Positions 1 through 6,844 of a stretch of DNA of 15,539 nt are shown piece after piece; positions within the stretch are counted from its first letter, which is position 1, and the number at the start of each line of letters is the position of its first letter. Origin of the DNA: Rickettsiaceae bacterium (lineage in GTDB: Bacteria > Pseudomonadota > Alphaproteobacteria > Rickettsiales > Rickettsiaceae). The stretch is taken from positions 1 through 15,539 of the forward strand of contig JANQTT010000057.1 in NCBI GenBank assembly GCA_030731565.1. The letters run 5' to 3'. The notes beneath the pieces were generated by a model, which saw only the letters and a program-made list of their open reading frames with translations, searched no databases and was not told the DNA's origin. Made by a program: the position numbers and the translations under genes.

Positions 1-472
1 TCATAATTTTATACACTTCGTATACTGCAAAATTCTTTATCAGTCGCTTTATATTCTTTTTAGATTCAAGATTCAAAATATGTGCTCTATCCTTGCTGCT
101 TATTTGCCCTAAGCTTGGATCCAACTCTATATCAATTTTTTTTAGTAGTTTTCTACATAGCTCTTCAATATCACGCACTATCCTTTTTTCATCGGCCTCT
201 ATTTTTGCAAGTTTCTCAGGGCTAAGCCTCCTTTTTTTGTTTTTCAAATGCTCTTGAATTAAAAGGACCAATTTGCTCTGTATTTCTGTCAATTCACTAG
301 ACTCTGCAATCATTAGCTCAATGGCTGTACCCAAATCATCACTCTCATTCATATCCTCAAATATATTGGCAAGTTCTGATTCAAACTTGCTCTTTCTATG
401 GGGCTCGAGGATATCTAGTATATTCTCAAATTCTTCTTCACTTTTCTTTCTTTTATCATCAGTCCTTGACAT
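1..472 (-). CDS. Hypothetical charged, helical protein, 3' end beyond the window
   Basis: An open frame runs on the minus strand from an ATG at 472 to the left edge, giving 157 residues with no stop; the C-terminus lies outside the window. The visible part begins MSRTDDKRKKSEEEFENILD and is very rich in Glu, Lys, Asp, Leu and Ile. It has no signal peptide or membrane segment, and roughly residues 50-120 look helical and possibly coiled-coil. I do not recognise the family. An in-frame GTG at 490 is an alternative start; neither start has a clear Shine-Dalgarno sequence, so I chose the ATG. It is divergent from the symporter-kinase gene across a 424-base gap. A plus-strand frame of 73 codons at 273-494 overlaps it and is rejected as antisense shadow. 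Existence is likely from the length and charged composition; function is unknown. Confidence 0.65.
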   Translation of the reverse strand, partial: MSRTDDKRKKSEEEFENILDILEPHRKSKFESELANIFEDMNESDDLGTAIELMIAESSELTEIQSKLVLLIQEHLKNKKRRLSPEKLAKIEADEKRIVRDIEELCRKLLKKIDIELDPSLGQISSKDRAHILNLESKKNIKRLIKNFAVYEVYKIM

Positions 473-896
473 AATTATGTTACCATTCACGTAATCTTTA
501 GATAGTCTAACTTAATCTTTATTACATTAAAAAAACTTATAACCTTCAACAGTAGCTATACATGAACTTTCTAATTTTTTGTTACTTTTTAAGGTACAAC
601 AAGAATTTAGCGCAAGTCAATAAGACTTAATTTTTCTATAAAAAATAAAGCAATAATTTACAAACTGAGAGAATATTATGTGATAATTTCTATGGTCATG
701 CCTTAATCTGTTAAAATAGCAAAAAATTATTGCGTCATACTGCAGAAAAAAAGAGGGCACAGAGTAAATTTTTTAGAAATCTAAGCATTGTTCTTAGCAT
801 ATACAACAAGAGTCTAAAAAAATTGTGGTTTCTTTTTTTTAAATTTAATATAGTAAATATATTATATAAACAAACATTAAAAAAAATAAATTAAAT
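473..896. other. Gene-free divergent intergenic region, 424 bases
   Basis: This very AT-rich spacer separates the minus-strand hypothetical gene from the symporter-kinase gene. It should contain the promoters for both, but I see no convincing -35/-10 pair; candidate -10-like stretches occur near 850-870 in poly-A/T sequence. A weak inverted repeat, CTAAG then 7 bases then CTTAG, lies near 781-800. No tRNA-like, ncRNA-like or protein-coding signal was found. Confidence 0.5.
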
Positions 897-3719
897 ATGA
901 ATTTAAATATAGATGTAATTATTTTTATAATATTTTTAATCATTACTTTAACTATAGGTTTGTTTTATGGTCGAGGTATAAAAACTTTTAAGGATTATGC
1001 ATTAGGAGGAAGAAATTTTTCAACTGCAACCTTAGCTACAGCTTTAATAGCAACTTGGATTAGTGGTAGTGCTTTTTTAACAGATGTTTCAGAAACATAT
1101 AAAAATGGTTTATTTTATATGGTTCCTGGGATGTTAAGTGATGTTTTTAGTTGGATTATTATATGCTATTTTATTGCTCCGCGCATAGGAGAATTTCTAG
1201 GAGCATTATCCATTGCTGATGTACTAGGTAATTTATATGGAAATAAAGTTAGATTTATTGCTGCAATTTCCAGTACTTTTAATTGTATAGGTAAAGTTGC
1301 TGCTCAATTTAAAGTATCATCTACAATTCTTCAATTATTTTTTGGGATATCTAGTTTTTACGCTACCTTAGCAAGCAGTATAATAATTATTATATATTCG
1401 GCTTTTGGTGGAATCAGGGCTGTAACTTTTACTGATATTATACAATTTGCGACTTTTGGTGCAATAATTCCAATTATTGCCTTGGTAATTTGGGGAAGTT
1501 TTGATGACCCGCAAGTAGTATTTTATACATTATCAGAAAATCCTCTATTTGATTATACTCAAATTTTTAATCCAGAACATCCTCAATTCTGGGGAACTGT
1601 TACTTTAGCTTTGTATTTTCTAATTCCTTCATTTAATCCTGCTATATTCCAACGTACTTCAATGGCAAAAGATACTGTTCAAGTTGCACAAGTATTCTTT
1701 TTTGCTACATTTTCCAGGCTTGCTATATCGATATTATTTTTCTGGATTGCCATTCTTTTATTGTCTAAAGACCCTAATTTACAACCAGATAAATTATTTG
1801 CTTATATAATTGATAAATACGCATATGCAGGGCTAAAAGGGCTTATAGCAGCCGGGGTAATGGCAATGGTTATGTCAACAGCTGATTCATACATAAATGC
1901 CGCTACTGTTACATTATCGTATGATATACGCACTTCATTTGGAATTGATTATTGGTCAGAAAAAAGAAGTTTAATATTTTCTTATATATGCGCAATCTTT
2001 ATAGGTATTTTAGCATTTTGCCTTGCTTTTTATATGAAAGGCTTATTAGCATTATTTTTATTAGTAAGTAGCTTTTATTTACCAGTTGTTACTGTTCCTT
2101 TCCTCCTTGCAATTTTTGGCTTTCGAACTACTTCAACAGCTGTTCTGTCGGGAATTATAGCAGGACTTATAACTGTCGTTGTTTGGAGAAGTTTTCTTAT
2201 GGACATTACTGGAGTAGATAGCGTTCTTCCCGGAATGTTTGCTAACATAATATTTTTATTTTTAACTCATTATGGATTTAAGCAAAAAGGTGGATGGGTA
2301 GGAATAAAAGATTATACAGATTTAAATAAAATAAGAAGTCAGCGGCAAATAAAATTACTTAAAGTAGCAAAGAGCATAACGACTTTTAATATTATTGATT
2401 TTTGCAAAAAAAATGCACCGAAACAAGAATCCACTTATACTTTTTTTGGAATATTTTGCATTGTTTCAGTATTTTCAACAATGTATTCTATGCCAATTGG
2501 CATTAGGCAGCATTATGCAAATATCATTCAGTTGATTTACCATTCCGTATTAATTATTTCAGCCATATTTTTGACTTATCCTATCTGGCCCCAAACATTT
2601 AAGAATAAACAGTTTATTTCAATCACATGGATTATGTGTTTGTTTTATGTTTTTATATTTGTCGGGTTCTTACAAGTGCTTGTGAGCAATTTCGGACAAT
2701 TCCAGCTCATGATTTTTTTATTAAGTACAATAATTTTAACTACACTGACCAGATGGCAAATTACATTATTTATGCTGCTAACCGGCGTAATGTGTAGTGT
2801 ACTATATTTTAAATGGAATACGGGAGTAAATCCTGCAAATATTCCATTAGGATTAAAATTCAAGATCACTTATCTATTATTATTAATTAGTGGAATTCTT
2901 TTAATTGTTTTCAAACCGAAGCAAGAAGAACAAGAGGCAACAGAAGCAAAAGTAGGTGGATTGGAAATAGAAGTAACTGATCTGAATGAAAAGGTATGCC
3001 ATTATACAGAACGTATAGCAGATCAAGCGAAAGAAATAGAGAGACTGGGATCAACAGCGCAGAAAATATTGAATAATGTAAATCATGAATTGCGCTTGCC
3101 GGTAGGGAATGTGATGAATTTTGCCGAGATGCTGTCAGATGGTCTTGGGAAGTTTAACGAAAAACAACTGCAGATGTTAACAGAAGAAGTATATAAAAAC
3201 TCGAACCGCCTGTCGACAATGATATTAAATATGCTAGATTTAGCAACGCTTAATGCAAAAAAATTGGAGTTAGATAAAAAGCTAATAAATTTAGGAGAGT
3301 TGGTACAGGATAGAATAAATAGTTGCCGTAAGATATATTTAGGAGAAAAGCAAATAGATTTTGATATGCAAATAGAGGAAGATATATTAATAAACGTAGA
3401 CCCAAATTATATAAGGCAAACAGTAGATAACCTGGTGATAAATGCAATAAATTTCAGCAAGGAAGGCGTGATCTGTATAAGCTTATTGAGAAAAGGACAA
3501 GTGGTTGAGTTTACAATAACAGACAATGGAATCGGAATCCCAAAATCAGAATTATATGATATATTTACGCCATTTAAGATGGGATCAAAAACAGAATCAA
3601 AAGCCGAAGGTAGAGGCGTAGGTTTAGCTTTATGCAAAGCCGCAATCGAAGCCCACGGCGGCAGTATTACAGTTGAAAGTGATGGAATCAACGGCGCCTT
3701 ATTTAAATTTGCGCTTTAG
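897..3719 (+). CDS. Sodium/solute symporter fused to a sensor histidine kinase
   Basis: A 940-residue fusion with three visible parts. Residues about 5-460 are a sodium:solute symporter (SSS/SLC5, PutP-like) domain: many membrane helices, GGR after the first helix (residues 38-40), and a TM8-like STADSYINAA at 327-336, where PutP/vSGLT bind sodium. Residues about 512-672 form a second membrane block of roughly six helices. After a coiled-coil linker (about 675-720) comes a kinase with an H-box containing phospho-acceptor His730 (NHELRLP), N-box Asn845, G1 box DNGIGIP (877-883) and G2 box GRGVGLAL (905-912). No receiver domain follows, and no response regulator gene is in the window. The plan recalls CbrA, which couples a symporter domain to a kinase, but I see no PAS domain. 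Inference: it senses a transported solute or ion gradient at the inner membrane and signals to a remote regulator. No clear ribosome binding site precedes the ATG. Confidence 0.9.
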   Translation: MNLNIDVIIFIIFLIITLTIGLFYGRGIKTFKDYALGGRNFSTATLATALIATWISGSAFLTDVSETYKNGLFYMVPGMLSDVFSWIIICYFIAPRIGEFLGALSIADVLGNLYGNKVRFIAAISSTFNCIGKVAAQFKVSSTILQLFFGISSFYATLASSIIIIIYSAFGGIRAVTFTDIIQFATFGAIIPIIALVIWGSFDDPQVVFYTLSENPLFDYTQIFNPEHPQFWGTVTLALYFLIPSFNPAIFQRTSMAKDTVQVAQVFFFATFSRLAISILFFWIAILLLSKDPNLQPDKLFAYIIDKYAYAGLKGLIAAGVMAMVMSTADSYINAATVTLSYDIRTSFGIDYWSEKRSLIFSYICAIFIGILAFCLAFYMKGLLALFLLVSSFYLPVVTVPFLLAIFGFRTTSTAVLSGIIAGLITVVVWRSFLMDITGVDSVLPGMFANIIFLFLTHYGFKQKGGWVGIKDYTDLNKIRSQRQIKLLKVAKSITTFNIIDFCKKNAPKQESTYTFFGIFCIVSVFSTMYSMPIGIRQHYANIIQLIYHSVLIISAIFLTYPIWPQTFKNKQFISITWIMCLFYVFIFVGFLQVLVSNFGQFQLMIFLLSTIILTTLTRWQITLFMLLTGVMCSVLYFKWNTGVNPANIPLGLKFKITYLLLLISGILLIVFKPKQEEQEATEAKVGGLEIEVTDLNEKVCHYTERIADQAKEIERLGSTAQKILNNVNHELRLPVGNVMNFAEMLSDGLGKFNEKQLQMLTEEVYKNSNRLSTMILNMLDLATLNAKKLELDKKLINLGELVQDRINSCRKIYLGEKQIDFDMQIEEDILINVDPNYIRQTVDNLVINAINFSKEGVICISLLRKGQVVEFTITDNGIGIPKSELYDIFTPFKMGSKTESKAEGRGVGLALCKAAIEAHGGSITVESDGINGALFKFAL

Positions 3720-3784
3720 AGAGTTAATGGAACGGCATCTTTGCATGAATTTGGATTCTAATCCTACCTATTATAAGCTTACTA

Positions 3785-4153
3785 TTAATTATTTGCTTGT
3801 ATAATCTGCAAAATAGTCTTTTCAAAATCTTTTTTAAGGATCGAAAATTTTACTTTTTCTAATCCTATTTTTGGAATTACAATTAGCGCTTTCTGGCTTA
3901 AATCTATTAGATGCTCTTGAATTAGAAGATCTATTAGATGCTTTATTCGTCTTCTTGCTTTGTTCCTAACAACTGCTTTTTTAGAAAATTTTCGACTTAT
4001 TTTTAAGCCTAAAAAAGTTGCATTTTCCGATTGGATAGGCAATGAAGATATATTTTCAGAAAAAACAATAATAAAGCATGACCCATGTTTCTTGGAGCCA
4101 TGCTTATTTACGAAATCAAATTCTTTCTGATTTTTTAAAGAAAAAACAGTCAC
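3785..4153 (-). CDS. rnpA: Ribonuclease P protein component
   Basis: A 122-residue basic protein that binds RNase P RNA and helps mature tRNA 5' ends. The family signature is the basic stretch KKAVVRNKARRRIK at residues 58-71, with the conserved R-N-x-x-R-R pattern. The N-terminus (SLKNQKEF at residues 5-12) resembles Rickettsia RnpA as I remember it. The start is GTG at 4153: an ATG one base upstream is out of frame and hits TGA at once, and the GTG start gives the expected N-terminal length. It begins 16 bases after the rpmH stop, the classical rpmH-rnpA pair, and is presumably cotranscribed from the rpmH promoter. It converges with the symporter-kinase gene, whose stop is 65 bases away, with no clear terminator between them. 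Confidence 0.95.
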   Translation of the reverse strand: MTVFSLKNQKEFDFVNKHGSKKHGSCFIIVFSENISSLPIQSENATFLGLKISRKFSKKAVVRNKARRRIKHLIDLLIQEHLIDLSQKALIVIPKIGLEKVKFSILKKDFEKTILQIIQANN

Positions 4154-4169
4154 ATTGACTAATTTAGAT

Positions 4170-4304
4170 TTATGCAGTTAATTTTTTACGGCCTTTAGCT
4201 CTACGATTTTTAATCACCATTCTGCCGCCAACAGTAGCCATTCTGGCTCTAAAACCATGCCTTCTTTTTCTAACTATATTACTTGGTTGAAAGGTACGTC
4301 TCAT
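4170..4304 (-). CDS. rpmH: 50S ribosomal protein L34
   Basis: A 44-residue, extremely basic protein starting [20 protein letters not shown] and ending [13 protein letters not shown], an end-to-end match to the L34 pattern (K/R-R-T-x-Q-P-S, R-x-H-G-F-x-x-R-M, R-R-x-K-G-R). It is a component of the large ribosomal subunit. It is the first gene of the rpmH-rnpA pair. A strong promoter lies 39-67 bases upstream on the minus strand. No obvious Shine-Dalgarno sequence precedes the ATG. Confidence 0.97.
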   Translation of the reverse strand: MRRTFQPSNIVRKRRHGFRARMATVGGRMVIKNRRAKGRKKLTA

Positions 4305-4342
4305 AATATCAATTTTGTTTTATATTTCCAATAATGGTGCAC

Positions 4343-4371
4343 AGTTTAATAAATATCTACTCAAATGTCAA
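4343..4371 (-). promoter_or_regulatory. Sigma70-type promoter of rpmH-rnpA
   Basis: Read on the minus strand, TTGACA (4371-4366) is a perfect -35 hexamer. A 17-base spacer separates it from TAAACT (4348-4343), an acceptable -10. The -10 ends 39 bases before the rpmH ATG, so the leader would be short. Sequence inspection only. Confidence 0.7.
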
Positions 4372-4490
4372 TTCAATCTTCCTAGAATTTCTCCAGCACT
4401 GCCAACAGAGCTAAAATAAAAGAACTTTTTTGCTACAAAACCCGACTTTCTATCTCTGTCAGTAATACCCTAACAAAAGCATATTATTAA

Positions 4491-4519
4491 TTGCATCACC
4501 TGGCAAAATGTCATAAATT
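4491..4519 (+). promoter_or_regulatory. Candidate promoter of the HIG1-like gene
   Basis: TTGCAT (4491-4496), a 17-base spacer and TAAATT (4514-4519) point toward the small membrane protein gene at 4584. The hexamers are imperfect, and in DNA this AT-rich such matches arise by chance. TTTAAA with TACTAT at spacing 17, slightly further downstream, is an alternative. Confidence 0.3.
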
Positions 4520-4583
4520 CAATTTAAAGTGATTATAGCGGATTTTACTATGATACTGCAATTTTAATATCAGGACTAAATAA

Positions 4584-4760
4584 ATGCTTTATATATTTAT
4601 TTTTACTATACTCGCTACAGCTTCACTCCTACTTGGACTACTTTCTATGGCAGCAGGAGAGAAATATAACAGAAAATATGGCACAAAATTAATGTCGTTA
4701 AGAGTTAGCTTTCAAGCCATCGCAATTTTAGCTCTAGCAATAGCATACTTTTCTAGCTAA
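4584..4760 (+). CDS. HIG1-domain (twin-transmembrane) small membrane protein
   Basis: A 58-residue frame, MLYIFIFTILATASLLLGLL at the start and YFSS at the end. It has two hydrophobic helices (about 2-22 and 42-56) joined by a short basic loop containing N29-R-K-Y and K35-L-M-x-L-R-V. This matches the hypoxia-induced-gene (HIG1) twin-transmembrane family found in alphaproteobacteria, whose hallmark is an N-x-x-x-S/T-N/K-K-L-M-x-x-R-V/I loop. The eukaryotic relatives (Rcf1/HIGD1) support cytochrome oxidase supercomplexes; a similar respiratory role here is inference. AGGA at 4572-4575, 8 bases before the ATG, is a good ribosome binding site and supports reality despite the short length. It is divergent from rpmH and followed by a long gap, so it is probably monocistronic. 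Confidence 0.8.
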   Translation: MLYIFIFTILATASLLLGLLSMAAGEKYNRKYGTKLMSLRVSFQAIAILALAIAYFSS

Positions 4761-4802
4761 TAATAACTAAGATTGCGCATAGGAAAGTTTTTGGAAGAGT
4801 TA

Positions 4803-4837
4803 ATATCCACAAAAACTGTGGATAACTATGTGAACAA
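4803..4837. other. Cluster of DnaA-box-like sites
   Basis: The minus strand of 4817-4825 reads TTATCCACA, the exact consensus DnaA box. Facing it, 4803-4811 is ATATCCACA (one mismatch), so the two form an inverted repeat with 8-bp arms around AAAAC. A third weaker site on the minus strand of 4829-4837 reads TTGTTCACA, one mismatch from TTATNCACA. Three such sites within 35 bases beside rpmH, in a long AT-rich gap, are compatible with a replication origin or DnaA-regulated promoter. In Rickettsia the origin is reported elsewhere, near hemE, so this is only a candidate. Confidence 0.45.
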
Positions 4838-5212
4838 CATGTTACATTGCAACAATATTTCCAATTAACTTAAGCCTTATACTCAAGTTGACTAAAAAAT
4901 GAGCGCCAAGCTGTACCCCGCATAGTTACTGTAAGATGGCATTACCGTTAAGTCTAAATTATTTAAATATCCTTAAATAAACAGTATTAAATTTTATTTT
5001 GTGTATAACTTAAGGCATTTCTAATGGAGAAGTTTCCCCATTTTCTTTGTTGCAATTAAGCATTTCTCAATTATTTTTCTAAAATTTTGCTAAAATAATA
5101 GACAAATTAATTACAGGCATGTTATGCTGCTTAAAAATCAATAGTGTTTAATAAAAGCTAAAAAGATAATGAACCACGCAGAATACATCATTATTTTTAC
5201 TACAAAAACGAC

Positions 5213-5235
5213 TACCGGTGTGTCCGGTATATAAT
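5213..5235 (+). promoter_or_regulatory. Inverted-repeat operator abutting a TATAAT -10 box
   Basis: TACCGG (5213-5218), TGTGT, CCGGTA (5224-5229) is a perfect 6-bp inverted repeat with a 5-base centre. It is immediately followed by TATAAT (5230-5235), a consensus -10, 57 bases before the symporter ATG. The repeat exactly fills the 17 bases a promoter spacer would occupy, and the -35 position (5207-5212) is poor. That arrangement suits a regulator binding in the spacer, either repressing or activating. It is likely the promoter of the four-gene operon downstream. Confidence 0.55.
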
Positions 5236-5292
5236 CTCTTACGCTCTGCTTTTTAAATTCTACACTTATTTAAACTTTACCAAATTACTCAT

Positions 5293-6456
5293 ATGTTTCG
5301 ACAAATGCCTATAATCCTAGGGATAATAATTGCTATAGTTATTTCGCTTGGAAGTTTTATACCTAAAACTATTGCTGCAAACCTTTTTGCAATAAGTCTA
5401 ACTATTAAGTCTGCAATTATTTTTGTACTGCCTTTTATTATTTTCAGCCTTCTATATAAAGCATCAGTTACACTTGCAAAGGATGCTTCTACTATCATTC
5501 TTACAATATTATTTGCTGTTATTATTTCTAATTTTATTGTAACGACATTAACTCAGTTTATAGGAAGCTGGATTTATAATTTTGATATATCTATAAAAAT
5601 GCCAAATGACCAAGAACTACTTCGCGCAGAACCATTGGTTAATTTTCCAACTCTTATACCAAATCATATAGCGATGTTTTCTGGTATTATTTTAGGAATA
5701 TTATCTGCAAAAATTGCCCCTATTGAAAGTAGCGCTTTTGCAAAATTACTCGAATTATTGGTAAAAAAACTTCTTAAAATAATCACTTTTTTAATTCCTG
5801 TTTTTGTTATAGGGTTTGTGATCAAATTGCAGTTTGACGGAATAATAATGCAAATTATTAAGGATTATACTGCTATTTTTGCCATAATTGGCGCTGCACA
5901 ATTTGGTTATATTACTTTCTTGTTCTTTGCGCTTAATAAATTCAAGTTTAGTAAGTCCATTCTTGCGATAAAAAACATGCTCCCTGCAACGCTTAGCGGC
6001 TTTAGCACTATGTCCAGCGCGGCTAGTATGCCTCTTACAATAATTGGAACAGAAAAAAATGCAAAAAATAAGGATCTGGTCCATACGGTAGTTCCAGCAA
6101 CAGTAAATATCCACCTTATTGGAGACTGTATAGCAATACCATGTTTTGCTTTTGCTATACTGAAAAATTTTGATATAGCCCAACCTGATGTAGCTACGTA
6201 TTTTATGTTTAGCATTTATTTTGTGATTGCAAAATTTTCCGTAGCAGCAATTCCAGGAGGTGGGATAATAGTAATGCTACCAATCTTAGAACAATATTTG
6301 GGTTTCAATTCCAATATGCTATCACTAATTACTGCATTATATATACTTTTTGACCCGATAATCACTAGTGCGAACGTACTTGGAAATGGTGCTTTTGCTA
6401 AAATTATTGATATTATTACGCCAAACACTGCCGCGGAGAAAGAAGTTGCATTTTAA
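5293..6456 (+). CDS. Dicarboxylate/amino acid:cation symporter (DAACS/SDF family)
   Basis: A 387-residue integral membrane protein of the SDF fold, which imports glutamate, aspartate or C4-dicarboxylates with Na+ or H+. Visible family marks: hairpin HP1 with the Ser-rich FSTMSSAASMPL (237-248); a TM7 segment VNIHLIGD (271-278) where canonical members read NMDGT, so only Asn272 and Gly277 line up; HP2 with PGGGIIVMLP (321-330); and TM8 DPIITSANVLGN (354-365), matching the D-x-x-x-T-x-x-N-V-x-G substrate and ion site. The altered TM7 motif suggests a divergent subgroup, so the substrate is uncertain. No Shine-Dalgarno sequence precedes the ATG. Its 3' end overlaps the next gene by 11 bases, and it is the first gene of an apparent operon. 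Confidence 0.88.
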   Translation: MFRQMPIILGIIIAIVISLGSFIPKTIAANLFAISLTIKSAIIFVLPFIIFSLLYKASVTLAKDASTIILTILFAVIISNFIVTTLTQFIGSWIYNFDISIKMPNDQELLRAEPLVNFPTLIPNHIAMFSGIILGILSAKIAPIESSAFAKLLELLVKKLLKIITFLIPVFVIGFVIKLQFDGIIMQIIKDYTAIFAIIGAAQFGYITFLFFALNKFKFSKSILAIKNMLPATLSGFSTMSSAASMPLTIIGTEKNAKNKDLVHTVVPATVNIHLIGDCIAIPCFAFAILKNFDIAQPDVATYFMFSIYFVIAKFSVAAIPGGGIIVMLPILEQYLGFNSNMLSLITALYILFDPIITSANVLGNGAFAKIIDIITPNTAAEKEVAF

Positions 6457-6844
6457 ATTAGACCCAATCTTAGAGAAGGATAGTATATTTATTAAGGAGA
6501 TGGAATTATGCCAATTGAGGCTAATTAATAACTCAGATTTTCCATGGATTATTCTTGTGCCTATGAAAAATAATTTGGTGGAAATTACCGATCTTTCTGA
6601 TAGTGATTATAACCAATTGAATAAAGAAATTAAAAATATAGCTAAGAGCCTTAAAGAAATAACCAAAGCTGACAAACTTAATATTGCAACAATCGGAAAC
6701 GTAGTGTCTCAATTGCATATACACATTATTGCTAGGTATAAAAGTGACAAACTATTTCCAAAACCAGTCTGGGGATGCGAGTTTACGCCATACTCAGAAG
6801 ATAGCATAAATATTATAATAACTAAACTCAAAATGACTGTATGA
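6446..6844 (+). CDS. HIT-domain hydrolase, TTG start
   Basis: A 132-residue HIT-superfamily protein; members hydrolyse or transfer nucleotidyl groups, for example diadenosine polyphosphates. The N-terminal half has FKLDPILEKDS (3-13) and PWIILVP (33-39). The catalytic region is NVVSQLHIHIIARY (85-98), followed by PKPVWG (105-110). The HIT triad is Gln89-x-His91-x-His93, with Gln in place of the first His, as I recall for this proteobacterial subgroup; His91 would be the nucleophile. The frame is open back to an ATG at 6368, but residues encoded before 6446 do not match the family. TTG at 6446 has GGAG (6435-6438) 7 bases upstream and gives the expected N-terminus, so I chose it. It overlaps the symporter's stop and shares ATGA with the next gene, indicating translational coupling. 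Confidence 0.85.
   Translation: MHFKLDPILEKDSIFIKEMELCQLRLINNSDFPWIILVPMKNNLVEITDLSDSDYNQLNKEIKNIAKSLKEITKADKLNIATIGNVVSQLHIHIIARYKSDKLFPKPVWGCEFTPYSEDSINIIITKLKMTV

Larger units (their letters stand above)
4761..5292. other. Long gene-free region, candidate replication or regulatory region
   Basis: No credible gene occurs in these 532 bases; the longest ATG frames I traced (for example near 4937 and 5025) stop within about 15 codons. The left end holds a cluster of DnaA-box-like sites (4803-4837). The middle is very AT-rich and includes an 18-base near-palindrome at 5024-5041 (ATGGAGAA, GT, TTCCCCAT, one mismatched pair). The right end has an inverted repeat fused to a TATAAT box (5213-5235) facing the symporter operon. 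The length and content suggest more than one regulatory function. Confidence 0.55.

Noticed and set aside
273..494. 73-codon plus-strand frame rich in Ser and Leu
   Set aside because: It is antisense to the longer minus-strand frame 1-472, which has the more protein-like charged composition; the Ser/Leu/Phe bias is what a reverse reading of Glu/Lys codons gives.
2645..3691. Minus-strand frames inside the symporter-kinase gene
   Set aside because: They overlap a gene with intact family motifs throughout, have no homology I recognise, and reflect its codon bias.
3720..3784. Gap between convergent symporter-kinase gene and rnpA checked for a terminator
   Set aside because: Only a 4-bp stem (GGAT/ATCC) is seen; not supportable.
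4867..4890. AACTTAAG...CTCAAGTT imperfect hairpin considered as terminator of the HIG1-like gene
   Set aside because: AT-rich stem with a mismatch, more than 100 bases from the stop, and followed by A's and not T's.
5791..6428. Minus-strand frames (up to 130 codons) inside the SDF symporter gene
   Set aside because: Antisense to strongly recognisable SDF motifs; no ribosome binding sites or family features.
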